Positions 18,343 through 28,900 of a stretch of 64,000 nucleotides of DNA are shown here, piece after piece. The position numbers and the translations under genes are program-made. The DNA comes from Brachionus manjavacas (Eukaryota; Rotifera; Eurotatoria; Ploima; Brachionidae). The notes under the pieces are model-generated. The model searched no databases. It was not told the DNA's origin and worked only from the letters and a program-made list of their open reading frames with translations. How positions within the stretch are numbered: position 1 is the stretch's first letter; the number at the start of each line of letters is the position of its first letter. The stretch lies in contig JAHQIY010000010.1 of NCBI GenBank assembly GCA_019054805.1, forward strand, positions 3,579,501-3,643,500. Direction: 5' to 3'.

Positions 18343-19107
18343 AAATATATATGCAAATTGTTATTAAACATACATGAAGAATTAAAATTCTGATTATTAG
18401 TCTATCTTTCAGATTAGTTTTACATTCTACTGTTAGAAATAAGAAGTTAAATTTTAGAGTTTCACAATTCCATGTAACGAAAGTTTTTTATTTATTTTTG
18501 AAGCAAACTTGAATTTGAATAAGTTTCAAATGATTTATATGTCCGAAGTTAAAATTTTTCTATAAAATTCAAAAAATTTACACAAGACTTATTGAAAGAA
18601 TTTATTATTAAAATTGAATTGACTTGAGGTGGATTTTTTTAGCTATGATATTGTGTTTAAAAATTCTGCTGATTGAATTTTGATCAAGTACGGATCAGTC
18701 ATTAGGATTTTGTGGGGCAGATTCAGATATTGAGGACTCATTATTTATAAATTGATGCTAAATTTTCAGAAAAAATAAATTTGCAATTTTTATAATTCAT
18801 CGATTTTATCTTGATCGCCTATTTTTATCACGGTTTGTGTGTGAGTACTTTTCGGGTTGCCTTCCAAAACTTTTGCTAGATCTTAAACTTAATCGATCCG
18901 TTCGTAAGTTAACATTCTGTACATGTATATAAAAAAGACAAAATGATATTTTGTCAAAAAATATAGGATTAAGATTAAAAACAAATAAAAGAAGTGAATC
19001 CAAAAAAATATTAATTGCAAAAATAAATGCTAAAAAAGTTGAATGACGCACAAAATTAATTTTTTTGAAGAAATTAATGCGTTTGTCTCACTTTAAAATT
19101 TTTTTGA
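18343..19107. other. Non-coding stretch
   Basis: Nothing recognised. An 81-codon minus-strand ORF (18806-19051) lacks similarity to any family I know. Confidence 0.4.
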
Positions 19108-19413
19108 TTTATACAATTTGAATCAAGTGAAAAAATTCCTGTTTTTGAAATTTTTGAAATAATAGTAAGACTCGAGTCCAGAATTTACGAAGATTATACA
19201 ATTTCAAACAGTGCAAAGGCTACTTTTAGTTTAAAAAAGCATGCTAAAAACAATTTAGATTTAATAAAGCGTGTTGAAGTGGAGGGTGACGAACTTAAGT
19301 ACATATTTGATGATAAATACACTGTTGAAATTAAAAAGGAATGTTTTTTTATTAATTTTTTAAGACAAGGCGGTCTGCTTTCATCTTGTTGGGTGTTGTT
19401 TTTTAGACTCTAT
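19108..19413 (+). pseudogene. Open frame without start codon, possible orphan exon
   Basis: About 100 codons stay open between stops and read like real protein: FEIFEIIVRLESRIYEDYTI, SAKATFSLKKHAKNNLDLIK, RVEVEGDELKYIFDDKYTVE. Codon choice (GTT GAA GTG GAG GGT GAC GAA) is unlike neighbouring non-coding DNA. There is no start codon and no clear splice site. It may be an exon remnant of a host gene or an element. Family unknown. Confidence 0.35.
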
Positions 19414-20070
19414 TAGATTCCCTGGTTTTTTTATTCAAAAATTCAATTCAAGAACTAAATCAAAAAAAAAGAAAAGCTGGCCAATGGTTTGAAAAAGACT
19501 AGATTTTGATTAAAATTTTTATTGACTAAATATTTTTTATGCGTTATTGACTTTTTTTGATTTAATATTTATGTGCTTGTCAACTTTTTGTAAGAATAAA
19601 TTTTTTTTTATGCGGCTCTCACTTTTTTTATGTATTTTAATCTTATTTTTTTGTATCTTCACCCTCATCCATAAATATATATAAATGTCAATTAAAACTA
19701 GATAATTCGTCAGTTATACTAGAGTCAATTAGAAAAATTAATGTCATTTAAATAATTGTTTTGTCAATTATTTTCTATTTTTGTCGATAAAATATGAAAA
19801 AAAAATATAAAAAATATTAGCTTCTTGATATTTCTATAAATTAATTGATAGTTTCTCTCCCTGCCTATTAAAAATAATTAGAAAATTAATGAATCTATCC
19901 TACTAATTCTTCTTTCTTTCCTAAACTGTTCAGTACTTAAATACTTTGCACATGTCACCTCTAACAATTTATCAATTTTAATTGTCTTTTTCTTATATTT
20001 TTTCTTTACATTTTTATTTTATTTTGTATTAATTTTCATTTTTATTTTTTTTATTTTTTTTTTGTTATCT
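19414..20070. other. Non-coding, pyrimidine-rich toward the end
   Basis: No gene. From 19890 to 20070 the plus strand is T-rich and leads into the LINE-type tail at 20067-20118, so it may be the 3' UTR of a truncated LINE copy. Confidence 0.35.
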
Positions 20071-20118
20071 GAAGGAGCTTTAGCTCCGCACAGATAAAAC
20101 AAATAAATAAATAAATAA
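20067..20118 (+). mobile_element. LINE/SINE 3' tail: hairpin plus (AAAT)n
   Basis: An outer stem TATCTG/CAGATA encloses an inner stem GGAGCT/AGCTCC (20074-20087), followed by AAACAAATAAATAAATAAAT. The same layout with changed bases occurs inverted at 23822-23877 and partly at 23706-23742. Such a hairpin with a short tandem repeat is the usual 3' end recognised by LINE reverse transcriptases. Confidence 0.6.
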
Positions 20119-20268
20119 TGAAAACTAGATTTCCTAAAATTTAGATTTATTTTTGGTTCCATTATTTGAAATTTTTATTAGTGAACCCATTACTGAATTT
20201 TTAAATATAGTTTATTAGTGAAAGAATTTTTAAACCTACATATAATTTGTCTTCATGTACAATACATG

Positions 20269-20330
20269 AAACAGTTATATCTTGCCAAATTTTCTGGGAT
20301 CCGGTTCCTAATATACAATGCTAGGCGTCA
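20269..20330. repeat. Left arm of an interrupted inverted repeat (partner 21220-21280)
   Basis: AACAGTTATATCTTGCCAAA through GGATCCGGTTCCTAATATAC is the diverged complement of 21220-21280. The LINE copy at 20535-21170 lies between the arms, so it may have inserted into a foldback element, or two old copies of one element lie head to head. Confidence 0.5.
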
Positions 20331-20534
20331 CTTTTATATGACATTTCGCCGCCTAGTAATGAATTTTTTATATTTATTGTAGCATTTCTGGTATTTAAAC
20401 AATTGTAAAGAACGAAACATGTAAATTGTCCATTTAGGTCGTAACAACTCAAAACATGATTACACAATTGATTCATTTCCACTTAATAATTCAGTATGCG
20501 AAAAAGATTCGGAATAAGCCCCGAAAATGAGACA

Positions 20535-21115
20535 CGCTAGTAAACTATGTCGCAGCTAAAGCTAATAGGATTCTGGGTATGTTGAAAAAATCGCTTAGAT
20601 ATCTCAATGTTAACAACATTAAACTACTGTACACTTCAATGGTCAGACCTTACTTAGAATTTACCATAACCTCTTGGTGCCCTTACCTAAAAAAAGATAT
20701 CGAAATGATAGAAAAGATTCAACGTAGAGCTACTAAGTTAGTTCCAAATTTAAAGCACCTGACTTACTCAACACGCTTACCTAAATTCGGCCTGACGGAC
20801 CTAACAACAAGAAGATTGAGAGGAGATCTGATCCAGTCGTTCAAGTTAATTAATAAAATTGAGTTAGTTGGGTTTAAAAAAGGATTAACCTATGGTCAAA
20901 GTGGTCAAGTATACGACTTAAGAAGACATTCAAAGACTCTACGTCGGGGACAGATAAAAAACTGTTCCTCGCGTTTTTATTTTTTCACAAATAGAGTTGT
21001 AAATATAAGGAACCAATTACCGAAAGAAATAGTTAGCGCAAAAACGTTGAATATTTTTAAGTCGAAATTAGATGCTTGGCTTGTGAATAAAAAAGCGACT
21101 GCTATAGCTCATTAG
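20535..21115 (+). pseudogene. LINE reverse transcriptase C-terminal segment, 5'-truncated
   Basis: An open frame of about 190 codons gives the post-palm and C-terminal part of a CR1/Jockey-like reverse transcriptase: VAAKANRILGMLKKSLRYLN, LLYTSMVRPYLEFTITSWCP, MIEKIQRRATKLVPNLKHLT, FGLTDLTTRRLRGDLIQSFK, FYFFTNRVVNIRNQLPKEIV, and FKSKLDAWLVNK near the natural end of the polyprotein. The frame is intact from 20535 to the stop at 21113-21115, so this is a fairly young insertion, but endonuclease and RT catalytic motifs are missing, as in most 5'-truncated LINEs. A short 3' UTR ending in (ACT)n follows to about 21170. Confidence 0.85.
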
Positions 21116-21170
21116 AGCTCTGCTCGGGTATTTTTCTGAGTTGCAGTTCAACATACTACTACTACTAATT
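21116..21170 (+). mobile_element. 3' end of the LINE copy with (ACT)n tail
   Basis: Short 3' UTR GAGCTCTGCTCGGGTATTTT... ending CATACTACTACTACTAATT. GAGCTCTGCTCG can form a small hairpin. The tail repeat matches the minus-strand LINE tail at 23229-23292, which ends in the same triplet. Confidence 0.6.
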
Positions 21171-21207
21171 AGAAATATTTTATTAGAGCATTTTATTGTA
21201 AAAATTT

Positions 21208-21384
21208 CGGTGCCTTCTTCGCAAAGCCATTGTATTTTAGGAACGGGATCCCCGATAATTTAGCAAGATATAACTGTTTCTTGACCCTCGAGACCGTCAA
21301 GGCACTACAGTCGATTGAGACACTCAAGAGCGTTCATATTGAATGGAACAAATTTTTTGAAATGTTTTCCGATTCCATTTTATA
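21208..21384 (+). pseudogene. Short coding-like fragment next to the LINE tail
   Basis: About 58 codons read FGAFFAKPLYFRNGIPDNLA, RYNCFLTLETVKALQSIETL, KSVHIEWNKFFEMFSDSIL and stop. Composition is coding-like, and RNGIPDNL resembles the NxLP segment near LINE polyprotein ends, so an older LINE tail is likely. It overlaps the right arm of the inverted repeat (21220-21280). Confidence 0.4.
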
Positions 21385-21772
21385 AATCAAATATGAAACA
21401 TAGCTCAAGTTTAAAAATAAAATCAGATATGGAATTTTTAACATCAGAAAAGTGTTAATTATATGAAAAAATTTCAGTTTTAATAATTGATGAAATATAA
21501 GGTAATGGTTTGAATTAATGAAAATATAAAAAACTTTGAATCTAAAATTACCGCTTTGTTTAGACTTTAATGATTAATATTCTGAACATAGTTATACTAA
21601 GCTTTAAGAGTACCTACAGAAATTAATGCTCTTAATTATCATTATTATTGATTTATTGCATTGCTACATTTATAAAATAAAAAAATATTTATCTAAAAAG
21701 TTTATAAAATTAAAATTGAACCCTATCAAACTGTTAAAATTGGGACATTTGAAAAATATATTATAACGCAAT

Positions 21773-21887
21773 TATCCAAATTGAGTGACATGTCTTTAAA
21801 AAAGAGTACTCTATTTTAGTGACACGCTGTTATAACATGTAAAAGATTCTTTTGTGACATGTCACTAAATTCGGATGATTACGTTAT
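21773..21887. mobile_element. Small MITE, 115 bp, with 30-bp inverted ends
   Basis: Starts ATAACGCAATTATCCAAATT and includes AGTGACATGTC; the complement (GACATGTCACTAAATTCGGA to ACGTTAT) forms the right end. A lone right end of the same family is at 31930-31960 in ANKIB1 intron 1, so the family is dispersed. Confidence 0.65.
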
Positions 21888-22042
21888 TTTAAAATTTTCA
21901 TTGATAAATATTTTTTTTGTCAAATTTTCTTGATAAAAAAATTAGACCCAAAATTAAAAAAATTTTAAAATAAATTTAAATAGATTTAATTCTCAACAAA
22001 TTTGTTCAAATTTTTTTTTAAATTAAGTCATGAATTTTTTAC

Positions 22043-22248
22043 AATAATTTTTGTTGATTTTTGTCCTATGTTTATCTCAACAAATGCAGAAATTTCATAA
22101 AGGGAATTTTTATAATGAAAAAACGTTATATTTTTTGGAAATATTTGACTGTCTACCTCGTTATTCAGGAAAATATTAAATTAAATCAAAAAATTTGTTT
22201 GATGAAATTTCTGCATCTGTTGAGATAAAAATATCAACAAAAATTATT
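22043..22248. mobile_element. Foldback element with about 50-bp arms
   Basis: AATAATTTTTGTTGATTTTT ... CAACAAATGCAGAAATTTCAT at the left is repeated inverted at about 22202-22248. Arms are about 90% alike by eye; the centre is A/T-rich and non-coding. Confidence 0.6.
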
Positions 22249-23228
22249 CGTCCATTTAGACATTGATTACTTTAGACTGAATATCAGAAAATCATTAGTT
22301 TTGACATATTCTCTGAAGTATCAATTCACTTCAATAGTTTATATCATTCATAATATCATTTTGAATTTTTTATTTCTAAATCAATTTGGTGCATTTTATT
22401 GTCTTTCAACACTCAAAAACACAATTTTTTTATTACATTAAGGGCCAAAGGGGTCCTAAAAAACCCTATAATAAGGTTTGCTTTTTTGATATATTAAACT
22501 AGATTATTGATCCAAAATATGTTTAAAAACGTTACTGATTACATTGTCTTTTATCATTTTCGTTAGACTTTTAAAAAAAAATTTAAGATAGATTTAAGTA
22601 AAAAAAATAATTTGATAAAAATTCAACAAAAAAATTTATTTTATTTTATTTCAGTTCTTGATCGTAAGAATTTTTACAATTCGATTTGAAAACCTTTTCC
22701 TCCAGACAAGAATCACACATAAATTGATTGTATTTTTCACGAGTAAAGGTTCCATTGGTTTCCATTACATTTTTTTATATTTTATTTTTTGTACTTAAAG
22801 ATAAAAAGATTTTTAAATAAAAATGAATTAATTAAAATATTTTTTTTTTTAATTTGATGAAAAAAAATGTAAAAAATAATTGTGAAAAATAAGCATAAAA
22901 AAGGCTCTTTAAAACCCGTTGGGTCTTTGAGTATTAATAATCTTCATTAAATTTTTAAAAAGGCATGAAAAATAGCGATGTATATATTTTTTTTAAGATA
23001 CTTTTTTAAATATTTCTAATATTGAGATAAAGATATTTAGTAACATTTGATAGTTCATGGTCTTTTAAGTAAAAAACATTTTATTCAAAAATGAAATTTA
23101 TTCATCAGAATTTCAATAGTTGTTCACCTTCATTGTAATATTTAAAAAAAAAAATTCTTTTTTTTAGATTGTTTTTGAATGTTTTTTGCAACGACTGTTT
23201 ATTATTTTTAAGTGATAATATTCCAACT
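22249..23228. other. Non-coding stretch
   Basis: A/T-rich, without recognisable genes or repeats. A few less biased lines at 22660-22760 do not form a convincing reading frame. Confidence 0.4.
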
Positions 23229-23450
23229 TACTATATTCTTATATGTAGTAGTAGTATTTGTAGTAATAAATGGCTAGGCAGCTTCTGCCTAGTGTTATAC
23301 TTTACAGCCCTGAAATAATAGATTATAAATAATTATAACCACTTGTCCAATCTTACTTTAAAAACATTTAAGCTTCGTGATTCAACTATCATCCTTGGTA
23401 GCTGATTTCCAAGTTTTGGACACTCTATTCATAAAGAAATGATGTATGCT
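23229..23450 (-). pseudogene. LINE 3' end: polyprotein tail, hairpin and (TAC)n
   Basis: On the minus strand: HHFFMNRV, then one frame over NQLPRMIVESRSLNVFKVRL and DKWL-stop, the same polyprotein ending as at 20535-21115 (NRVVNIRNQLPKEIV... KLDAWLV). The 3' UTR follows with a perfect 8-bp hairpin CTAGGCAG/CTGCCTAG (23274-23292) and a triplet tail (complement of TAGTAGTAGTA at 23246-23256). A dead 5'-truncated copy. Confidence 0.7.
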
Positions 23451-23705
23451 TAAAATATTTTTAAATTTTACATTTTAAAATTTTTTAAAAAAATTTATTT
23501 TCTTTATTTTTAATAAATAAATCATTATTTTTAGAACAACAAAAAAACTGAATATTCAATGTTTGATGTATTCTATTTTATTTCAGTATAATAAGATTGC
23601 AAAAGTAATTCAAAATTATTTTAAAAATATAGATTTAAAACATCGCACTTAGTTATCAATTATTTTATTTAGTATCAATAAACTTTTATGATAAAAATCA
23701 TTTGA

Positions 23706-23742
23706 TCTCTAGCTCGGTACAGAAAACAAAAAGATAATAAAA
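23706..23742 (+). mobile_element. Partial LINE/SINE 3' tail
   Basis: TCTCTAGCTCGGTACAGAAA followed by ACAAAAAGATAATAAAA matches, in direct orientation, the tail found inverted at 23822-23877. Confidence 0.45.
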
Positions 23743-23821
23743 TGATTTTTCTTTAGTATCACAAGTATTAATTTCAGTATCATTTTTATTTAGTCGTAGA
23801 AAATTGAAATTTAGTATCAGC

Positions 23822-23877
23822 ATTTATTTATTTATTATTTATTTGTTTTCTGTACCGAGCTAGAGCTTCTTCAGAAC
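23822..23877 (-). mobile_element. LINE/SINE 3' tail: hairpin plus (AAAT)n, minus strand
   Basis: Minus strand reads TTCTGAAGAAGCTCTAGCTC, GGTACAGAAAACAAATAAAT and further AAAT units, homologous to the tail at 20067-20118. The outer stem is TTCTG/CAGAA here and TATCTG/CAGATA there, so both sides of the stem changed together. Confidence 0.55.
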
Positions 23878-23949
23878 AAATTTAAAAAAATCAAAATAAA
23901 GTAAAGCTAAAAAAAATAAAAGTTAAGAAAACATATATTGGAATAGATT

Positions 23950-24482
23950 GCTACATGTGGCACATGTTTACATTCAAGGTTTAAGTTTCATGAATAAAAG
24001 AGTAAATAGTAAGGTAGCAATTACCAATGGACTAGGGTATTCAATATATCTCGATTCGAAACCTTCTTTGTATTCCTCCACTAGTCTGACAACCCATGGA
24101 ATAGCATCACATATCTTTCACTCAACTCAAAAAGCCGATTCGAGACTGTTAGTAATTTTAGTTTATTAAAAGCTTCATGATGCACGATGTTGGAGGAAAT
24201 ATCAAATTTAAACTTAAGGATAGATCTAACTGATGTATTCTGAATTGCTTGTAGTTTTTAGATATTATTTTCTGAAAATGAATTCAAGCAAGGAAAAGAA
24301 TAGTCTAAAATTGATCCGACTAAAGATTTGTAAAAATTTCCTAGTGTGTTTTGATTAAGACCCCATTTTTTGTTTGACAGTATCTTAATAATATTTAACC
24401 TTTTATTGCAGCGTTCTTTAATTTCGTCTACTAATATATTAAAATTAAACTTAGAATCAAATTTAATACCTATAAAATATAT
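23950..24482 (-). pseudogene. LINE reverse transcriptase thumb/C-terminal remnant
   Basis: One minus-strand frame reads FIGIKFDSKFNFNILVDEIK, ERCNKRLNIIKILSNKKWGL, NQNTLGNFYKSLVGSILDYS, FPCLNSFSENNI-stop-KLQAIQNTSVRSIL, HEAFNKLKLLTVSNRLFELS, then a stop and a decayed end. The FDSKFNFN...I..RCNKRLNIIK and ILDYS.P segments are typical of LINE RTs after the catalytic core. Few stops over 160 codons, so moderately old. It differs from the copy at 20535. A piece of the same family lies at 33823-33881 in ANKIB1 intron 5. Confidence 0.75.
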
Positions 24483-25441
24483 ATCAATTTTATATTTTAC
24501 TTTTTATTCTTAAAATTTTCCATATTTAATTGCAAAAAAGGAATTTCATCGTTACCACTGCTAGTTTGAAAGCTTATTAAATGATTCTAGAAATTTTTTT
24601 AAAATATTAAATTTTCTAAAATGAATAGCTAATTTGTGAATAAAAAAAATTCAAGAGAATTTAAAAGTAAAAATTAGTTTCTATTCTGTTTGTTTATTGC
24701 TAATTTCCTGGCAGTAGTTAATTGACTGCGAGCGGAATTTCCGTCTCTCCATAATTTTCCAATGCAGAAAATAAAAGATGCAATTTTTAAATGAGATAAA
24801 AACCGACATTGTCAAGTAGAGTCAACTACCTTATTGATTTTTGCTTAGAGAATCAAAAGATATTGTGATTAATCAAAAGCTTTCTAACACAATATTTAAT
24901 TTATAAAAATCTTCAAGATCAGATCTTAATAAAGAATGCCTACAGCCAGCAAAAGTCAATATTAAACACGCAAAAAAAAATTTTTTTTGTCTTAAATTTT
25001 ATTTAATTAAATAAATTATTGAATATTTTTCTACTGGAATTAAACAAAATCGCATTTTAGGGCCCAGAATTGAACACAAAACAAGCTGCTTAATTATCAT
25101 TTATGATTATACGAAATCATAATGCAAAATTAAAAAAGAACAATACCCAGAAATAATTTATTATTATATTCTCTTTTTTTAAATTCCAAAGCAAAATCAA
25201 TCTAGTTCTAAACAAATCCGATCAGGTGCTAGTGAACACATCTCTTCGGAGCATCTAATAGTTTCTTTTCTCCAGCCACATCTTAATTGTACCTTTTGGC
25301 AAAATTTAAATATTTTATTTTAAGAAAATTGGCCTCAAAACAAGATACAAGATTAGCCGATCCCATCCCAAAAAATAATGAGGATTTAAATAGTTTTCTG
25401 TGCTCTCTTTTTTTGTTAAAACAAAACAGTGTCTTAAAACA
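24483..25441. promoter_or_regulatory. Upstream region of ANKIB1
   Basis: No gene. A/T-rich to about 25190, then less biased up to the start codon, as expected of a 5' UTR and promoter. No TATA box or initiator could be singled out. A 60-codon minus-strand ORF (25315-25497) is chance. Confidence 0.3.
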
Positions 25442-25993
25442 ATGGGCTCGAATTGGTCCAAATTAAACAAGTATTTGGAGCGCGGCGACGAGGCCAAGTG
25501 CGTTGAAGTTTACACCAAATCGGCAGATATTCGGCGAAAGCTAAACGCCAATGTGGTCGTTGACGAGCTAACTCTGGACACGTATTTGCACGTGGCAGCC
25601 AAAAATGGAATGTGTAAATTTCTCAAATTGCTTTTGTACCAAAATAGCGGAAACCCGAACAAGACGAACCGGAAAAAGCAGACCGCAATGCACAAGGTAT
25701 GCGAAGGCAACAGCGACCCAGTCCAGCATGAATGTATGCAGTTGCTGCTCCAGTGGCAGGACTCGGGGTCGGATCAGACCCACCAGGTGGACGTGAATGC
25801 CCGAGATGATTTTGAAAACACGCCGCTACATTACGCTGCAATGAAAAACTTGTCCACATGTGTTCAGACTCTGGTCGCCAATGGTGCTTATTTGTTTGTT
25901 GAAAACGCCAGCAAATGGACTCCGTGTGATCTGGCCGAGAAAAACGGATACAAAGACATAGCCCTTTATCTAGAGTCTAAAATGATTTTTAGT
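25442..25993 (+). CDS. ANKIB1: ANKIB1 exon 1: N-terminus and ankyrin repeats
   Basis: Residues 1-184, ending in phase 0 before GTAAGT at 25994. MGSNWSKLNKYLERGDEAKC aligns with the start of vertebrate ANKIB1, and Gly2/Ser6 fit an N-myristoylation signal. Two clear ankyrin repeats are TYLHVAAKNGMCKFLKLLL and NTPLHYAAMKNLSTCVQTLV, with TPCDLAEKNGYKDIALYLES after them. The frame is open 14 codons upstream to 25400, but only the ATG at 25442 matches the family. Confidence 0.95.
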
Positions 25994-28900
25994 GTAAGTA
26001 TTTTTTTTAATATTGGAATATTTTGTTTTTTAAAAATTAAAAGATCCCTTCTTCAATTTTTTTTTGATTATAATTTATTCAAAAAAATTCAACAAAATTA
26101 GCTTATTTTACTTAAATTTTTATCTTTTTTTTCTAAATATCTTAAGAAAAATTTTTTTTTATCATTTTTAAGGCCATCAATTAGTGGACAGACAAAATAA
26201 ATGATGACAAATAAATTAATTGACTGATAAAATAATGATTTGAGTGACAAAAATACTTTTTTGACTAATTAATTATTTTTACAACAAATTAATGATTTTG
26301 AGGTGACAATAAAAATCAAAATCTTGAACTATAGCTCCAAAATCGGAAGGAAGTTCCAGACGATTATGACAAACCGTTTTGTCCAAATCTCATCATCAAG
26401 CTAGAGTCAACTATGAGACAACGTCACATTTTAAGTTCTTTCCTTACAATCTTAGAGGATTACTTTATTAAATAGCTTAATTAGAACTAAAATAAAATAA
26501 AAATAAAACTTATCTATAAAATAGGTTTTATTTTGTCAGTGCAAAATTATTAAATAGTCATCTCAATATATATAATTATTTGTCAGTCGTTTAGTTTTTT
26601 TGTCAGAATAATTTGTTTTTTATAGTCAGCCAAAATAGATGAAATTGGTCACCACTTTTAGTTATTTTTTTCTTCTTAAAAAAATCAAATTTGTCACCCC
26701 CAAAAATTTAAGCCTATTTTAAATAATGGCACTTTTTAGCTGAAAAGAGTAAAAACGGGAATTAAGTTAAAATAAATAGTTCAGCAAATAATATTTATTA
26801 AGCAATGACAATTAAAAAACGGGAAAAGTCTTTTGACAACCAAAAATCTGGTTTTCACACATAAAAAAAATTCCAAGAAAACTTAACATTCAAAACTGTT
26901 TTTATCAATATTGGATCTATGTTTTTAAATAAAAAGAATTTTTTGAATTTTTGCTTTTGTCTATATTTAACAAATAATGTTTAGAAGTGTTAGACTTTTA
27001 TTTTTAACATTATTAATAATAATTGATAAAAAATGGTGTCTAATCTAATGAGCCAATATTACCTGTGAATTTAAAATTATTAATTTAATTTCAAGAAATT
27101 TATTTAATTAAGCTTATTTTGCTCCAAGCTTAACCGCCGCAAAAATAGTGGGATTTTTTTTTAGATGTACCATATTTACCATATTTACCGTAAAATATGG
27201 TAATCTAAAAAAGGGTATTTTTCGTAAAATAACGATAATTATCGTAAAATACCGATAATTACTGTAAAATTCAGTGAAAAAAAAATTTCGAAAAAAACCG
27301 ATTTTCATGAAAAAAATTTTTTTTTTGAATTTTTGAAAAAGGAAAACAAAAAATATTTTTTTGACAAAAATTGACGTAAATTTCGGTAAATTCTTGTAAA
27401 AAAAGGTAAAAAATGGTTAAAATTCAACAGAAAGGGAAATTGGATTTTTTATTACTTCTTTAAATTTTTTTTCTAAACAAATTATGAAAATTAATATTTA
27501 TTTGTCAATTATTTGTTTTCCCAAATCAGTATTTGAAAATATTAAGTACGAAAATGGTAAATTATTTTCTTATATACAAAAATTATCAAAAATCATTAAT
27601 ATTATTTGTTAAAAATATTTGTTAATTTTTTGTGACCACTTTGATTTAATGTTTTTAGTTATAAAAATTTCCATATCTAGAAATATGATTGAAACTAAGA
27701 AAAACAAAAAAAAAAACATTTTTGGTCAAAAAAAACAATGATCATTTTTTATTTTTAGGTAGAAAAATCTTTTTTAATTAGATAAAATTAAAAAAAGGTA
27801 AACCTCACATTTTTGTCTTGTCATATCCAAAATTGTTTAAAAGTCACTAGTCTAATTTTAATTTTATTAAAAAAAATAAAAAATTGCGTTAATCTTGATG
27901 TCTCGAAGTTCCGAGATCCCAAAGTCAATTTTTTCTCCAGTTTTACAAATTAATCAAATAAATTTTTCTGTTTTTCTATTAATGTAGAGTTATTATTCTA
28001 GAAAAATTAAAATTTAACGGAAGATCGCGAAAATTTCCGCCTAATCCTCAACTACTGTCAAAGCATTTTGTCATTTTTTATTGCTTAACATTATCGCAAG
28101 ATTTTATTTAATTGGACTTTTTTTTAATTACTTGGACTTAAATTTGGGACTTTTAAACAACTCTGCCTTAAATCATAAAAAAGGAAATGTTAGTTTTAAT
28201 AAAAATTTAAAATCTATTTCAATTTTGAACACTTTGCTAATTAAATTCAATAATTTATAATTTTCTTTGAAAAAAACTATCATTTTGATAATCAATGGTG
28301 TTTAACCCTTTTTTTTTTCAATTAAGTTGACAATGTTTCGAAACTTTGCTTAAATTAAAGAAGATTTTTTTTTCTATTTTACATTTTTCAATAAATCTTA
28401 AAGTTAGCTCATTTTTCAACACCAATCCTTTTTTATTCTTCATTAAAATTAATATTTCATATGGCAAGCTTTTTTTTCTATTTTACATTTCTAAAAATAA
28501 TTGCGTAATTATATTTCAAATTTTAACATGCTTAAGTATTGAGTTTTAATGAAACAACGTAATTTCAAAATTATATAAAAGTTAAATAGGAAAAAAAAAT
28601 TAGCCATATTTTGTTTGAAATTTGGACGAAACAGCTAGGTGAAGCAGTCTAAATTGAAGAACTTTGGTTCTATGAGCACAGTTCAAGTCTCAGTGGTACC
28701 ATATTTTTCTAAAAATTTCTGGCAAAATCTCAAATCGGCTTTGACACTGCTTTAGCAGCCGATTAATTTTGCTCTAAAATGTCTTTGCCTTTACCCTTAA
28801 GAAAAACCCCATTAGAAATTTTAGTTAAGGTTTTTTTTTTTTAAATAAAATTTTTTAAATAACTTAAGTTTTTTTTTGTTTAAAGAGACAAAGGCGATTA

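Noticed and set aside
26160..26700. Possible element with repeated TGACAAA/TTTGTCA words in ANKIB1 intron 1
   Set aside because: The short words recur in both orientations, but no pair of extended inverted or direct ends could be aligned by eye.
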